Positions 27,774 to 36,474 of a DNA stretch of 64,000 nucleotides are shown here, piece after piece. This stretch comes from Carnobacterium alterfunditum DSM 5972. GTDB lineage: Bacteria; Bacillota; Bacilli; Lactobacillales; Carnobacteriaceae. The translations under genes and the position numbers were made by a program. Every line of letters starts with the position of its first letter. The stretch's first letter is position 1. Under the pieces are notes generated by a model that saw nothing but the letters and a program-made list of their open reading frames with translations, did not search any database and was not told the origin of the DNA. The stretch is from positions 806,001-870,000 of the forward strand of contig NZ_JQLG01000004.1 of NCBI RefSeq assembly GCF_000744115.1, read 5' to 3'.

Positions 27774-28166
27774 TATTGTAATCTCCCTTTTTTACATAGA
27801 TTACCTTATTATACAATAATGAGGTATAGATATAATTTTTTTTGAATAATAAGCAGTATTATAGTTAACCTCGTAATAAATTTTAGCATTGCTAAAGTGA
27901 TTACAATTAGCTATTTGATCTGTTTAACTTAACAAATCTTAGGTAAATATTATTATTAAAATATTCGCGAAATCATAATCAATTTTTCAAAATCGAAAAA
28001 AACAAATTTCCTTAAAAAGAAGCTCATCTGTTTTATGGACTATTCTATTCTTTACTAAAGCAAACTTTTCAGGGAAATTACTCAGTATCATTATCTTGGC
28101 TTTCTAATAGACTGTTTAAAAATATTTTTACTCTTCTTCATTATCAAAATTCGTTTTATTAGGGTT
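27774..28166. other. Gene-free upstream region of the activator
   Basis: The minus strand carries the activator promoter (TATAAT near 27812). The perfect 15-bp dyad TTTAGCATTGCTAAA near 27882..27897 could be an operator. No small gene is supported. Confidence 0.4.
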
Positions 28167-28327
28167 ATTGATCAAATGAGTAGCGAGCTGAGGTTCTATT
28201 TGACTAATACCACAGGGGTATTGATCAAATGAGCAGCGAGCTAAGGTTCTGTTTGACTCATACCATGCGAGTATTGATCAAACGAGTAGCGAGCTAGGGT
28301 CCCATTTGACTAATATTACTACAGGGA
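28167..28327. repeat. Three tandem 53-bp repeats
   Basis: Units start at 28167, 28220 and 28273. Each begins TATTGATCAAA, continues GAG(T/C)AGCGAGCT and ends TTTGACT(A/C)AT before a short variable part. TCAAA and TTTGA within a unit can pair, so each unit can fold as a hairpin about 30 nt long. Units differ at scattered positions, so the array is old. The units are contiguous with no spacers, so it is not CRISPR. Confidence 0.8.
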
Positions 28328-28438
28328 TTGTTTAAATGTAGGATTTTCCCCGAAATAGTCTACTTATTCATCAAGTTAGAGTTATTTAATGTGAAAAAAA
28401 CATCATCTATTAAATTGTTCATCCGAAATTTATATATT

Positions 28439-28507
28439 TTAAATAGTAGCAAAATGCTCTAAGGTACGCACTCTGGTAGATACCAACTCATATTCATTAC
28501 CATACCA
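28439..28507 (-). pseudogene. Fossil 3' end of a glyceraldehyde-3-phosphate dehydrogenase gene
   Basis: Twenty-two minus-strand codons plus stop read WYGNEYELVSTRVRTLEHFA then TI. The conserved GAPDH C-terminus is of the form WYDNEMSY...QLVRTLEHFA. Just upstream AAAATAGCTTGC gives KIAC after one frameshift, matching the K-x-x-S before WYDNE. The rest of the gene is gone or unrecognisable. It shows that a gap gene or gene end once lay here. Confidence 0.7.
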
Positions 28508-28618
28508 AGCAAGCTATTTTAACTATGTAAAATAAAATGTTACTATAAATTTAGGTTATATAGATTCAGATTTATACTTTTTTTGCTAGCTAGTTATACA
28601 ATTTAAGGAGGAGATAAT

Positions 28619-29080
28619 ATGAAAAGTTACATTCGTTTCGGGTTAATGATTTTAACCTCTACCGTTATAATGTATTTTTTGATGTTCTTCAATATTTTTG
28701 AACTATCTCATTTTACTTTTAGTGAGACTCGTATTTATATGTCTATTATGATGGGATCTGTTATGGCCATTATCATGCTGCTCTTTATGTGGAAAATGTA
28801 CCAAAAGAAAAAATTGAATTACCTCATTTTAGGCATTTCTATCCTTACATTTGGCACCTCACTTTGGTTGGTAAGAAGTCAAGCAACAGTTGACGATACT
28901 TCTTGGATGAAATCGATGATCCCTCATCACTCCAGCGCTATTCTAACCAGTGAAAAAGCTGATATATCTGATCCTCGTGTTCAAGAGCTTAGAGATGCGA
29001 TCATTAAAGCACAAGAAGTAGAAATTGCAGAAATGAAAAAGCTAATTGAAGATATTGAGGTAAATGGTGAAATAGATTAA
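28619..29080 (+). CDS. DUF305 membrane protein
   Basis: A 153-aa protein with three transmembrane helices (about residues 7-28, 39-58 and 68-86). A short exported or cytosolic DUF305 core follows: DDTSWMKSMIPHHSSAILTSEKADISDPRVQELRDAIIKAQEVEIAEMKKLI. The M-x-x-H-H motif could bind metal; DUF305 proteins are often found with copper or other metal genes. Neighbours here give no metal link, although the next operon deals with reactive sulfur. The ATG follows AAGGAGGAG. A strong terminator follows. Confidence 0.82.
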   Translation: MKSYIRFGLMILTSTVIMYFLMFFNIFELSHFTFSETRIYMSIMMGSVMAIIMLLFMWKMYQKKKLNYLILGISILTFGTSLWLVRSQATVDDTSWMKSMIPHHSSAILTSEKADISDPRVQELRDAIIKAQEVEIAEMKKLIEDIEVNGEID

Positions 29081-29155
29081 CTTTCTGATTAATCTATTTT
29101 TGATACTATTATTATTCAAAATAAAACTATATAAATATACTATTCAGCCTATTAG

Positions 29156-29194
29156 AAAGTCTGCGGGAGCAACGTGCTCCTACAGACTTTTTTG
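29156..29194 (+). terminator. Terminator of the DUF305 gene
   Basis: AAGTCTG/CAGACTT outer and GGGAGCA/TGCTCC inner stems followed by TTTTTT. Confidence 0.9.
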
Positions 29195-29585
29195 TATTTA
29201 TACAATCATTCCAAATTTACTCGTCAAAAGCACTATCTTTTTTCTACTTTTGTGACTTTGGTAATAATCGTTATTGCTGTGATTAGCGTTAACTATTTTT
29301 GCTATTCCCACTATTCCGAGCCAATTGTATAATTCTCTTATGTAACGCCGTAGATTCTTATAATCCTATTCATGTCTTTAAGCCCTCATATCTCAATCGA
29401 TTTGGCAGACTATCTGATTTGACCAACCACTCCTTTTTCAAGGATCGTTAGACTAGATAAGAATAGGATAAATAGCACAAAGTCTCCTCTTTAAAACACA
29501 TACCCCTGAAGGTAAAAATGTACTTTTTTAATTTTTCGGCTAATTCACTTGTTGTAACAGCACTTTCATTTCATCTTTAAAACGC
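29195..29585. other. Gene-free interval before the persulfide operon
   Basis: About 390 bp with no gene that I can support. A weak second CstR-like half match, TACCCCTGAAGGTA, occurs near 29501..29514, upstream of the main operator. Confidence 0.35.
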
Positions 29586-29614
29586 TTGACTAGCATACCC
29601 TTGTAGGGTATGTT
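29586..29614 (+). promoter_or_regulatory. CstR operator within the promoter
   Basis: -35 TTGACT (29586..29591) and -10 TATGTT (29609..29614) are spaced 17 bp. Between and over them lies the perfect dyad CATACCC-TTGTA-GGGTATG (29594..29612), the form expected for CsoR/CstR operators. The cstR gene is the second gene of this operon, so autorepression relieved by persulfides is likely. Confidence 0.82.
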
Positions 29615-29655
29615 TGTATTGTGAAAAATAAAGCAATTTCAAAGGAGAATTCCCC

Positions 29656-32106
29656 ATGGTACAAAAAATACTTATTATCGGCGGTGTAGCTGGTGGCGCA
29701 ACTGCGGCTACTAGACTTCGTCGTTTAAACGAAGAAGACAACATTATTTTATTTGAAAAAGGTGAATACATTTCATTTGCCAATTGTGGCCTTCCTTATC
29801 ATATCGGAGGAGAAATTAAAGAACGTGATAATTTACTATTACAGACTGTTGAAGGAATGGAACAGCAATATGCACTAGATATTCGTAATTTTTCTGAAGT
29901 AACAACGATTGATCCAATAAAAAATGAAATCAGCGTTTTGAATCACCAAACAGGCGAAACATATACAGAATCTTTTGACAAACTAATCATTTCAACTGGT
30001 GCAAAAGCAATTACACCACCTATTCCAGGTATGGAAGCTGCTAAAAACATCTTTTCGTTACGAAATATTCCGGATATGGATCTTATCAAAGAATATATTG
30101 CTAAGCACGACATCCAAACTGCAACCATCATTGGTGGTGGCTTCATCGGATTAGAAATGATGGAAAATCTTAAAGTCTTGGACCTTAATGTTCAATTAGT
30201 AGAAATGGCACCTCAAGTTATGCCAAATATAGACTTTGAAATGGCTCAACAATTACACACTCAAATCAACATGCACGGTGTTAATTTGTTACTAAATGAC
30301 GGTTTGAAAGAATTCAAAGATAATGGAAAAAAACTATTATTGACGAGTGGCAAAGTGCTGGAAACAGATCTAACTATTTTATCGATTGGTGTGACTCCTG
30401 AAAACACTCTTGCTAAGGAATGTGGCATCGAACTTGGTTTCAAAAATGCAATCAAAGTAAACGATCAACTTCAAACAAATTACCCAGATATCTTCGCAAT
30501 CGGAGATGTTATCGAAGTCAAAGATTTTGTAGATCAATCTCCTACAAATATCCCTCTTGCATGGCCTGCTAACCGTCAAGGACGTTTAGTTGCAGATATC
30601 ATCAATGGGATTCCTGCAATGTACCCAGGAACACAAGGAGCTTCTGTTGCAAAAATTTTCGAATTAACAGCTGCTTCTACCGGAAACAGTGAACGGATGC
30701 TTAAAAACAAAGGTATTGATTTCCAAGTGATCCATATCCACCCAAATTCACATGCTGGTTATTATCCTGGTGCTAGCCCTATTCATCTAAAATTACTTTT
30801 TGGAAATGATGGTAAAATTTTAGGTGCTCAAGGTGTTGGGACAAAAGGCGTTGAAAAACGGATCGATGTTATTTCAACAGCTATGAAATTTGGCGGAACG
30901 GCTGATCAACTAGCTGGTCTAGAGCTAGCATACGCTCCTCCTTATTCAAGTGCAAAAGATCCTGTTAATATGTTGGGGTATACGGCTGATAATATGATGA
31001 ACCAAAAAGTCAAAACGATCCAATGGCACGAAGTCGATGCTTTATTAGATCAAAATGCTTACTTTCTAGACATTAGAGAAGACTTTGAACTTGCAACAGG
31101 TTCATTGCCAAATAGTACAGTGATTCCATTAAATCAATTACGAAATCGACTAGACGAATTGCCAAAAGATAAAACAATCTACGTTTATTGTCAAGTTGGT
31201 TTACGTGGCTATAATGCTTCAAGAATCTTGATGCATCATGGTTTTGATGTAAAAAATCTTGATGGTGGTTATAAGACGTACAAATTAGCAACTTATGTAA
31301 TGAAAAATAAACCTTTTAAACTAGCACCTAAACAACAAGTTAGTGCTTCAACCATCGATAGTTCTTTAAAAACAATTGAAGTAGATGCTTGTGGATTGCA
31401 ATGTCCCGGACCTATTTTAAAAGTAAAAGAGCATATGGATCAAATGACTGATGGACAGAAAATGGTTGTTCAAGCCAGTGATTTTGGTTTTAGTGCTGAT
31501 ATTGAATCTTGGGCTAAAAGTACAGGAAATACCGTACTGACAAATGAGATCAAAGGCGATAACGTTGTAGCTACCATAGCTAAAGGAAACAGCTTACAAG
31601 CAAATGTTGCTTCTCTTCCTCAAGACGGTTTATTGAGAGAAACAAAAAATGGCGCAACAATGGTTGTCTTTAGTGGCGACATGGATAAAGCTTTAGCATC
31701 AATGATCATTGCTTTAGGCGCAGCAGCAATGGGTAAACAGGTCACGATCTTCTTTACTTTCTGGGGATTAGGCGTTTTGAAAAAACAAAAAGTAAAAAAA
31801 CAAGGTTTAGCAAAATTATTCGACATCATGCTTCCTAATAATGCAGAAAGTTTGCCTATTTCTTCTATGAATATGGGTGGAGCTGGCGCTAAAATGATCA
31901 AGTCAGTCATGAAACAAAAGAATGTAGATCCTTTACCAGTCATGATTGAAAAAGCTAATAAAATTGGCGTTAAATTTATTGCTTGTACCATGAGTATGGA
32001 TATTATGGGAATCGAAAGAGAAGAACTATTTGATTTTGTTGAATTTGGCGGCGTCGCAGCTTACCTGGGTGATAGTGAAGATTCTAACTTGAATTTGTTT
32101 ATCTAA
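29656..32106 (+). CDS. Four-domain CoA-persulfide/disulfide reductase fusion
   Basis: An 816-aa cytoplasmic enzyme. Residues 1-450 are a CoA-disulfide-reductase flavoprotein (IIGGVAGGATAATRLRRL, active Cys in FANCGLPYH, NAD site GGGFIGLEM). About 455-550 is a rhodanese domain with active Cys in VYCQVGLRGYNAS. About 570-640 is a TusA domain (DACGLQCPGPILKVKEHM). The remainder is DsrE/F-like (MVVFSGDMDKALASMIIALG). Together they can pass sulfane sulfur between thiols and reduce CoA or protein persulfides. It is preceded by a CstR operator and followed by cstR. Enterococcal homologues under CstR act as CoA-persulfide reductases; the same role is inferred here. Confidence 0.9.
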   Translation: MVQKILIIGGVAGGATAATRLRRLNEEDNIILFEKGEYISFANCGLPYHIGGEIKERDNLLLQTVEGMEQQYALDIRNFSEVTTIDPIKNEISVLNHQTGETYTESFDKLIISTGAKAITPPIPGMEAAKNIFSLRNIPDMDLIKEYIAKHDIQTATIIGGGFIGLEMMENLKVLDLNVQLVEMAPQVMPNIDFEMAQQLHTQINMHGVNLLLNDGLKEFKDNGKKLLLTSGKVLETDLTILSIGVTPENTLAKECGIELGFKNAIKVNDQLQTNYPDIFAIGDVIEVKDFVDQSPTNIPLAWPANRQGRLVADIINGIPAMYPGTQGASVAKIFELTAASTGNSERMLKNKGIDFQVIHIHPNSHAGYYPGASPIHLKLLFGNDGKILGAQGVGTKGVEKRIDVISTAMKFGGTADQLAGLELAYAPPYSSAKDPVNMLGYTADNMMNQKVKTIQWHEVDALLDQNAYFLDIREDFELATGSLPNSTVIPLNQLRNRLDELPKDKTIYVYCQVGLRGYNASRILMHHGFDVKNLDGGYKTYKLATYVMKNKPFKLAPKQQVSASTIDSSLKTIEVDACGLQCPGPILKVKEHMDQMTDGQKMVVQASDFGFSADIESWAKSTGNTVLTNEIKGDNVVATIAKGNSLQANVASLPQDGLLRETKNGATMVVFSGDMDKALASMIIALGAAAMGKQVTIFFTFWGLGVLKKQKVKKQGLAKLFDIMLPNNAESLPISSMNMGGAGAKMIKSVMKQKNVDPLPVMIEKANKIGVKFIACTMSMDIMGIEREELFDFVEFGGVAAYLGDSEDSNLNLFI

Positions 32107-32169
32107 TACTATTTGCCAATTCTATTTAAAAAGGTATAATGTAAACGACTTTTAGAAAGAAGGTATACG

Positions 32170-32445
32170 ATGAATACTGATACTAAACAAGCTGAGCAAA
32201 AGAAAATCATTCATCGTTTAAGACGAACTGAGGGCCAGATTCGTGGTGTTCAAAAAATGATCGATGAAGATAAAGAATGCATTGATATCATTACCCAATT
32301 AAGTGCTGTTCGCTCTAGCATTGATCGTGTAATGGGAATGATCGTTGCTGACAATTTGAAAGACTGTTTTGAAAATCCCCAAACGGATGCTCTAGACCAA
32401 GCTGGAAAAATTGATCAGGCTATTGCGATGATCATAAAGAAATAA
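32170..32445 (+). CDS. cstR: CstR persulfide-sensing repressor
   Basis: A 91-aa all-helical CsoR-family repressor (RLRRTEGQIRGVQKMIDEDKE). The first sensor Cys is in DKECIDIIT and the second in DNLKDCF. The His that completes the copper site of CsoR is Asn here, the mark of CstR, which forms di- and trisulfides between the two Cys. The helix MGMIVADNL closely resembles staphylococcal CstR. It lies 63 bp after the persulfide enzyme gene and is probably co-transcribed. The expected operator is at 29594..29612. Confidence 0.88.
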   Translation: MNTDTKQAEQKKIIHRLRRTEGQIRGVQKMIDEDKECIDIITQLSAVRSSIDRVMGMIVADNLKDCFENPQTDALDQAGKIDQAIAMIIKK

Positions 32446-32459
32446 CTGAACAGAATATC

Positions 32460-32500
32460 AAAAAAGCTGATTCCATTTTTATTGGAGTCAGCCTTTTTTG
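32460..32500 (+). terminator. Terminator of the persulfide operon
   Basis: AAAAAAGCTGA/TCAGCcTTTTTT hairpin with an inner CCA/TGG stem. Confidence 0.85.
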
Positions 32501-32546
32501 TATATTTCTCGAAATATTTTATATTTAAAGCATTTGATGGAAACCT

Positions 32547-32942
32547 TCATAGTACAGTAGGAATCGGTTCGATCAACAACATTTGGTGATTTATGTCATA
32601 GTAAGTAACTTGGTTTAATACTAAATCACTTGTCCAAAGAGAAACACCAGCTTTTCCAGCTAGTTCACAAAAGGTTTCAAAATCAAACGCTCCAAATCGA
32701 GCTTTTTTCACAGCCTCTTTGATAGCCTCATGATCACTTTGTTCAGCAACTTGTTTGGATTTCCCGTTCAATGGTAAGTCGATTGAACTTTCATCATCGA
32801 AATAACGATGTATTCCTTCAGCAACTAAATAATCATACCGTTTAACGCCTATTTTTTTGAATTCTTGCATCAATTGAGCAAATTCACCAGTATTCTTTTC
32901 TGCATAAACAGCCTTTTCAATCTCTTGTTTATCTAAACTCAT
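32547..32942 (-). CDS. DUF1398 protein
   Basis: A 131-aa soluble protein of the DUF1398 family (often labelled phage envelope protein in databases, without functional support). The conserved parts are FKKIGVKRYDYLVAEGIHRYF and FETFCELAGKAGVSLWTSDL. It lies 15 bp downstream of the frameshifted HxlR gene on the same strand and was probably expressed with it. The role is unknown. Confidence 0.78.
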   Translation of the reverse strand: MSLDKQEIEKAVYAEKNTGEFAQLMQEFKKIGVKRYDYLVAEGIHRYFDDESSIDLPLNGKSKQVAEQSDHEAIKEAVKKARFGAFDFETFCELAGKAGVSLWTSDLVLNQVTYYDINHQMLLIEPIPTVL

Positions 32943-32957
32943 AATTATTCCTCCTTT

Positions 32958-33330
32958 TTATGAATGGCTATTTGGCTGCACTGCATCCACTTTCGGATGA
33001 TCAACTTCAACAGTACTCTTTTCTTGGTAGTTTATGCCCCAATCCTCCATCGCATCCAAAACAGGCTTTAAACTTTCACCTAATTCGGTCAACGTATATT
33101 CAACGCGCGGGGGGACTTCCGCAAAAATTTCGCGGTCAACTAATCCATCTTCCTCCATAGAACGCAAATGTGAGGTTAACACTTTTGGTGAAACAGTCCC
33201 AATTGCTTTTCTTAATTCACCAAATCGTTTAGTCCCATCTAATAGCTTCTCTTAATATCAAAATTTTCCAGCGATCATTTATCAATAAAAGTGTCGTCTC
33301 TACTGGACAACCCACTAATTTATTGCGCAT
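32958..33330 (-). pseudogene. HxlR-family regulator, frameshifted
   Basis: The N-terminus from the ATG at 33328..33330 reads MRNKLVGCPVETTLLLINDR then WKILILRE, the standard HxlR start with its Cys. At about 33244..33249 one extra base changes the frame; the reading should continue LLDGTKRFGELRKAIG and TVSPKVLTSHLRSMEEDG. The rest (to 32958) is intact in the shifted frame, ending VQPNSHS. After removal of one base the product is about 124 aa, normal for the family. It is divergent from a quinone-reductase-like gene, the usual target of such repressors. Real inactivation or a sequencing error is possible. Confidence 0.82.
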
Positions 33331-33350
33331 AGAAACCCCGTCCTTTCACG

Positions 33351-33413
33351 ATAGTTACTTTTTAGTTACTATGTTACTCATAAGTACTTACTTTACATAA
33401 GTTACTTAGAGTC
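33351..33413. promoter_or_regulatory. Operator region with GTTACT repeats
   Basis: The sequence holds four GTTACT copies (two inside TAGTTACT, one in ATGTTACTC and one in AAGTTACTTA) plus AAGTACTTACTT in about 60 bp. It lies between the HxlR gene and the SDR gene. HxlR proteins bind such short inverted repeats, so this is the likely shared operator. Confidence 0.65.
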
Positions 33414-33483
33414 CTATTATAGTATTAGAACTTAAAGGAAACAAGCGTTTTAAAAAAACTAAAAATAGAAAGGTTGATACTAC

Positions 33484-34344
33484 ATGAATTACTTATTGAC
33501 CGGTGCCACAGGAGAACTAGGCACTCATGCCTTACATTACTTGAAAGAACAAGTTGGAACGGATGAAATCGCAGCTCTAGCGCGAACAGAAGAACAAGCC
33601 GCTAAACTACGTGAACAGGGTATTGATGTTCGTGTTGCGGACTTTAGCGACTATGCAAGTTTACTTGAGGCCTTTGATGGGATCGATCGCATGTTGTTTG
33701 TTTCCTCACAACCAGGTGGTGCGGTTTCGCGTGGTGAACAACACAAAAATGTAGTCCAAGCTGCTAAAGAAAAAAACGTTTCATTTATTGCTTATACTAG
33801 TTTCCCTAAGGGCGCGGACTCAGCTAGCCCGTTAGCCCAAGATCATATTTTAACAGAAAAAATGATCTCTGATTCTCATATTCCCCACACTTTTTTACGC
33901 AACAATTGGTATATAGAAAATGAAGCAGATACATTACATGCAGCAGCGGAAGGCCATCCTTTCGCGTACTCTGCTGGAGAAGGCAAAGTTGGTTGGGCAT
34001 TAAAGCGTGAATTTGCCGAAGCGGCTGTAAATGTCTTAACTGGAAAAATAACTGCACCAGAAATACTAGAGTTATCAGGCACCCCCATTACTTATACAGA
34101 ATTAGCAGCGGCCCTTAAAACTGCTAGTGGTAGAGAATTTGAAGTTGTCGCTATGAATGACGCAGATTACAAAGCTTCATTGATCAAAAATGGCGTTCCA
34201 GAGTCGATCGTTGGTTTTATTTTGATGATTCAAAATGATATTCGTAATGGTGAACTAGCTGTCATTTCGGATGATTTTGAAAAAGTATTAGGTAGGCCAT
34301 TAACGCCTATGGTTGAGGCTTTAAAAGAGTTTTTGCAAAACTAA
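33484..34344 (+). CDS. qorB: NmrA-like NAD(P)H:quinone oxidoreductase, QorB/YtfG type
   Basis: A 286-aa atypical short-chain dehydrogenase. The N-terminal nucleotide site MNYLLTGATGELGTHAL, the segment VAALARTEEQ-like region (IAALARTEEQAAKLREQGID) and the central VSFIAYTSFPKGADSASPLA fit QorB/YtfG-like NAD(P)H:quinone oxidoreductases. The gene is divergent from an HxlR regulator, as ytfG is from ytfH in enterobacteria. The repressor gene is frameshifted, so expression may be constitutive. A strong terminator follows. Confidence 0.85.
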   Translation: MNYLLTGATGELGTHALHYLKEQVGTDEIAALARTEEQAAKLREQGIDVRVADFSDYASLLEAFDGIDRMLFVSSQPGGAVSRGEQHKNVVQAAKEKNVSFIAYTSFPKGADSASPLAQDHILTEKMISDSHIPHTFLRNNWYIENEADTLHAAAEGHPFAYSAGEGKVGWALKREFAEAAVNVLTGKITAPEILELSGTPITYTELAAALKTASGREFEVVAMNDADYKASLIKNGVPESIVGFILMIQNDIRNGELAVISDDFEKVLGRPLTPMVEALKEFLQN

Positions 34345-34350
34345 GCTAAC

Positions 34351-34396
34351 AAAAAACAGAAAAAAGAACCTATTACAGGTTCTTTTTTCTGTTTTT
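34351..34396. terminator. Bidirectional terminator
   Basis: A long hairpin AACAGAAAAAAGAACCT/AGGTTCTTTTTTCTGTT between convergent qorB and deoC. Confidence 0.92.
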
Positions 34397-34423
34397 ATAT
34401 TTAATTCGCTTCATAATTGTGTA

Positions 34424-35116
34424 TTACGACTCTTTAACGAGTGCTTTATACTCGTTGATGATTTGGATACCTGCACTCGTTCCTAGTCGCTCTGCTCCAG
34501 CTTCCACCATTGCTTTAGCTGTTGCAAAATCACGTATGCCCCCTGCTGCTTTCACCTTAACGTCTGCTCCAACGGTCTCTTTCATTAATCTTACATCTTC
34601 GATCATAGCCCCACCAGTACCAAAACCAGTCGATGTTTTCACAAAATTCGGTTTGACTCTTTTAGCAATTTCACAGACAGCAATCTTTTCTTCATCTGTC
34701 AGATAACAGTTTTCTAAGATCACTTTACTTAAAATATTGTTTGCTTGACAGACACTTACGATTCCAGTCATTTCCTGTTCAATATATGCTAAGTTCCCAT
34801 TTTTTAGTTCACCAATATTGATCACATAATCGATTTCATCAGCCCCATTTTTGATTGCATCCGTGGCTTCAAAAACTTTCGTAGCAATTGTGGTCTGGCC
34901 GAGTGGAAAACCAATTGCTGCTCCAACATGAACGGAACTTTCTTTTAATAACTCTTTACAGAAAGCAACAGGCGCTGAATTGATGGCTACCATTTTAAAC
35001 CCATATTCATCAGCTTCTTGACACACTTTTTCAAACGCTGCTTTCTTTGCATCTGCTTTTAACAAAGTATGGTCTACCATATTTGCTAGTTCTGCTACAC
35101 TTAATTGGAATGTCAT
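34424..35116 (-). CDS. deoC: Deoxyribose-phosphate aldolase
   Basis: A 230-aa class I aldolase that cleaves deoxyribose 5-phosphate to acetaldehyde and glyceraldehyde-3-phosphate. The Schiff-base Lys lies in PNFVKTSTGFGTGGA and the proton-relay Lys in VKVKAAGGIRDF. DHTLLKADAKK is the typical N-terminus. It completes the route fed by deoD and deoB, which lie about 20 kb away. The ATG follows GGAGGAAG. It is a single gene on its own transcript. Confidence 0.95.
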   Translation of the reverse strand: MTFQLSVAELANMVDHTLLKADAKKAAFEKVCQEADEYGFKMVAINSAPVAFCKELLKESSVHVGAAIGFPLGQTTIATKVFEATDAIKNGADEIDYVINIGELKNGNLAYIEQEMTGIVSVCQANNILSKVILENCYLTDEEKIAVCEIAKRVKPNFVKTSTGFGTGGAMIEDVRLMKETVGADVKVKAAGGIRDFATAKAMVEAGAERLGTSAGIQIINEYKALVKES

Positions 35117-35270
35117 TTTTTCTTCCTCCTCTAATTGAATCCGATTTCATTTTACCACAATTAAGGTCCTTGTATAGCTGACCCTAGAATAAAAGAAGCC
35201 CTTCTTCCTAAATTATGAAACTTCTAATTTTCACTATTTTAGGTGAATAGTCTATCCGCATCATGATACA

Positions 35271-35287
35271 CTGAACATAATGTTCAG
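35271..35287. promoter_or_regulatory. 17-bp palindrome upstream of Gfo/Idh gene
   Basis: CTGAACAT-A-ATGTTCAG is a perfect dyad, 118 bp before the first Gfo/Idh/MocA gene and 155 bp before the divergent deoC start. It looks like an operator of a dimeric regulator. The regulator is not identified. Confidence 0.5.
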
Positions 35288-35404
35288 AATACCTCAATTT
35301 ATTTAGCAGCGAGAAGAACATGAGAACCTTAATGACTGAGTAATGACTTATTTCAATCATTTTCATATATAATCTAATTATCACATACTATAGGAGGTTT
35401 TTTT

Positions 35405-36421
35405 ATGTTAACAATAGCTTATATCGGTAATGGAAAAAGTACGAATCGCTATCACTTACCTTTTTCACAAAAATCAGAAAACATTAACGTGAAGACTATT
35501 TATTCTCGTGATGCAGCTAGTCCTTGGGATAAAGTTCCTGGAATCCATTACACAACGAATTTAGAAGATATCTGGAATGATCCAGAAATTCAATTAGTTG
35601 CGATTTGCCTCCCAAGCTCATTACATTTTGAATTCGCAAAATTAGCCTTAGAAAAAGGAAAAAACACACTAGTTGAAAAACCTTTTACTGAAACAGCTCA
35701 AGAAGCAAGGGAACTATTTGAGTTAGCAAAATCAAAAAATTTACTTGTTCAATGTTACCAAAACAGACGCTATGATTCAGATTTTTTAACCGCTCAAAAA
35801 GTTATTGACAGTGGCCTTATTGGTGAATTACTGGAAGTTGAAATGCATTATGATTATTTTAGACCAGAAGTTCCAGAAAATTCTAAAGAGTTTTCGGCTG
35901 CTTCAAGTTATTTGTATGGGCATGGATGCCATACCATTGATCAAGTTCTTTCCTACTTTGGAGAACCAGATTCTATTCATTATGATGTGAGACAGTTATT
36001 AGGTCCTGATCGAATGAATGATTATTTCGATTTGGATTTTTATTATTCAAAAACGAAAGTTTCGGTTAAATCGAGTTATTTCAGAATCAAATCACGTCCA
36101 AGTTTTGTCTTATATGGTAAAAAAGGGATGTTTACCAAGCAAGAGAAGGACAGACAAGAAGAACACCTAAAACTATTCTATATGCCCACTAACCCGGATT
36201 TTGGCATCGATACGCCTGATCATTATGGTACGTTGACCTATGTAGATGATAATGGTCTCTATCACGAAGAAAAAGTCGTTTCAGAAATTGGGGATTACAG
36301 CCATGTTTATGAAGGCTTACATGAATCAATTGTAAATGGAGCAGATAAGCTAGTGAAAGATGAAGAAACCATTCGCCAACTAGAAATACTCGAAGAAGGT
36401 ATTCAAAAAATAAATAACTAA
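35405..36421 (+). CDS. Gfo/Idh/MocA-family oxidoreductase
   Basis: A 338-aa NAD(P)-dependent dehydrogenase. The N-terminal Rossmann domain starts MLTIAYIGNGKSTNRYHLPF and includes the family signature EKPFTETAQEA (about residue 95), where the Lys is catalytic. The C-terminal mixed sheet has GHGCHTIDQVLSYFGEP with the usual active-site His. The sugar or polyol substrate is not deducible. It is followed 53 bp on by a second member of the family and a convergent RpiR regulator. The start lies behind AGGAGG. Confidence 0.85.
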   Translation: MLTIAYIGNGKSTNRYHLPFSQKSENINVKTIYSRDAASPWDKVPGIHYTTNLEDIWNDPEIQLVAICLPSSLHFEFAKLALEKGKNTLVEKPFTETAQEARELFELAKSKNLLVQCYQNRRYDSDFLTAQKVIDSGLIGELLEVEMHYDYFRPEVPENSKEFSAASSYLYGHGCHTIDQVLSYFGEPDSIHYDVRQLLGPDRMNDYFDLDFYYSKTKVSVKSSYFRIKSRPSFVLYGKKGMFTKQEKDRQEEHLKLFYMPTNPDFGIDTPDHYGTLTYVDDNGLYHEEKVVSEIGDYSHVYEGLHESIVNGADKLVKDEETIRQLEILEEGIQKINN

Positions 36422-36474
36422 TTTATGTTATTGGTTAAAAATACGAATTACTCAATCAAGAAAGAAGGTTTACC

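Noticed and set aside
28167-28327. CRISPR-like repeat array
   Set aside because: The 53-bp units are directly contiguous and imperfect, with no unique spacers and no cas genes in the window.
32547-32942. Phage envelope protein label for the DUF1398 gene
   Set aside because: That database name has no functional support, and no phage genes lie nearby.
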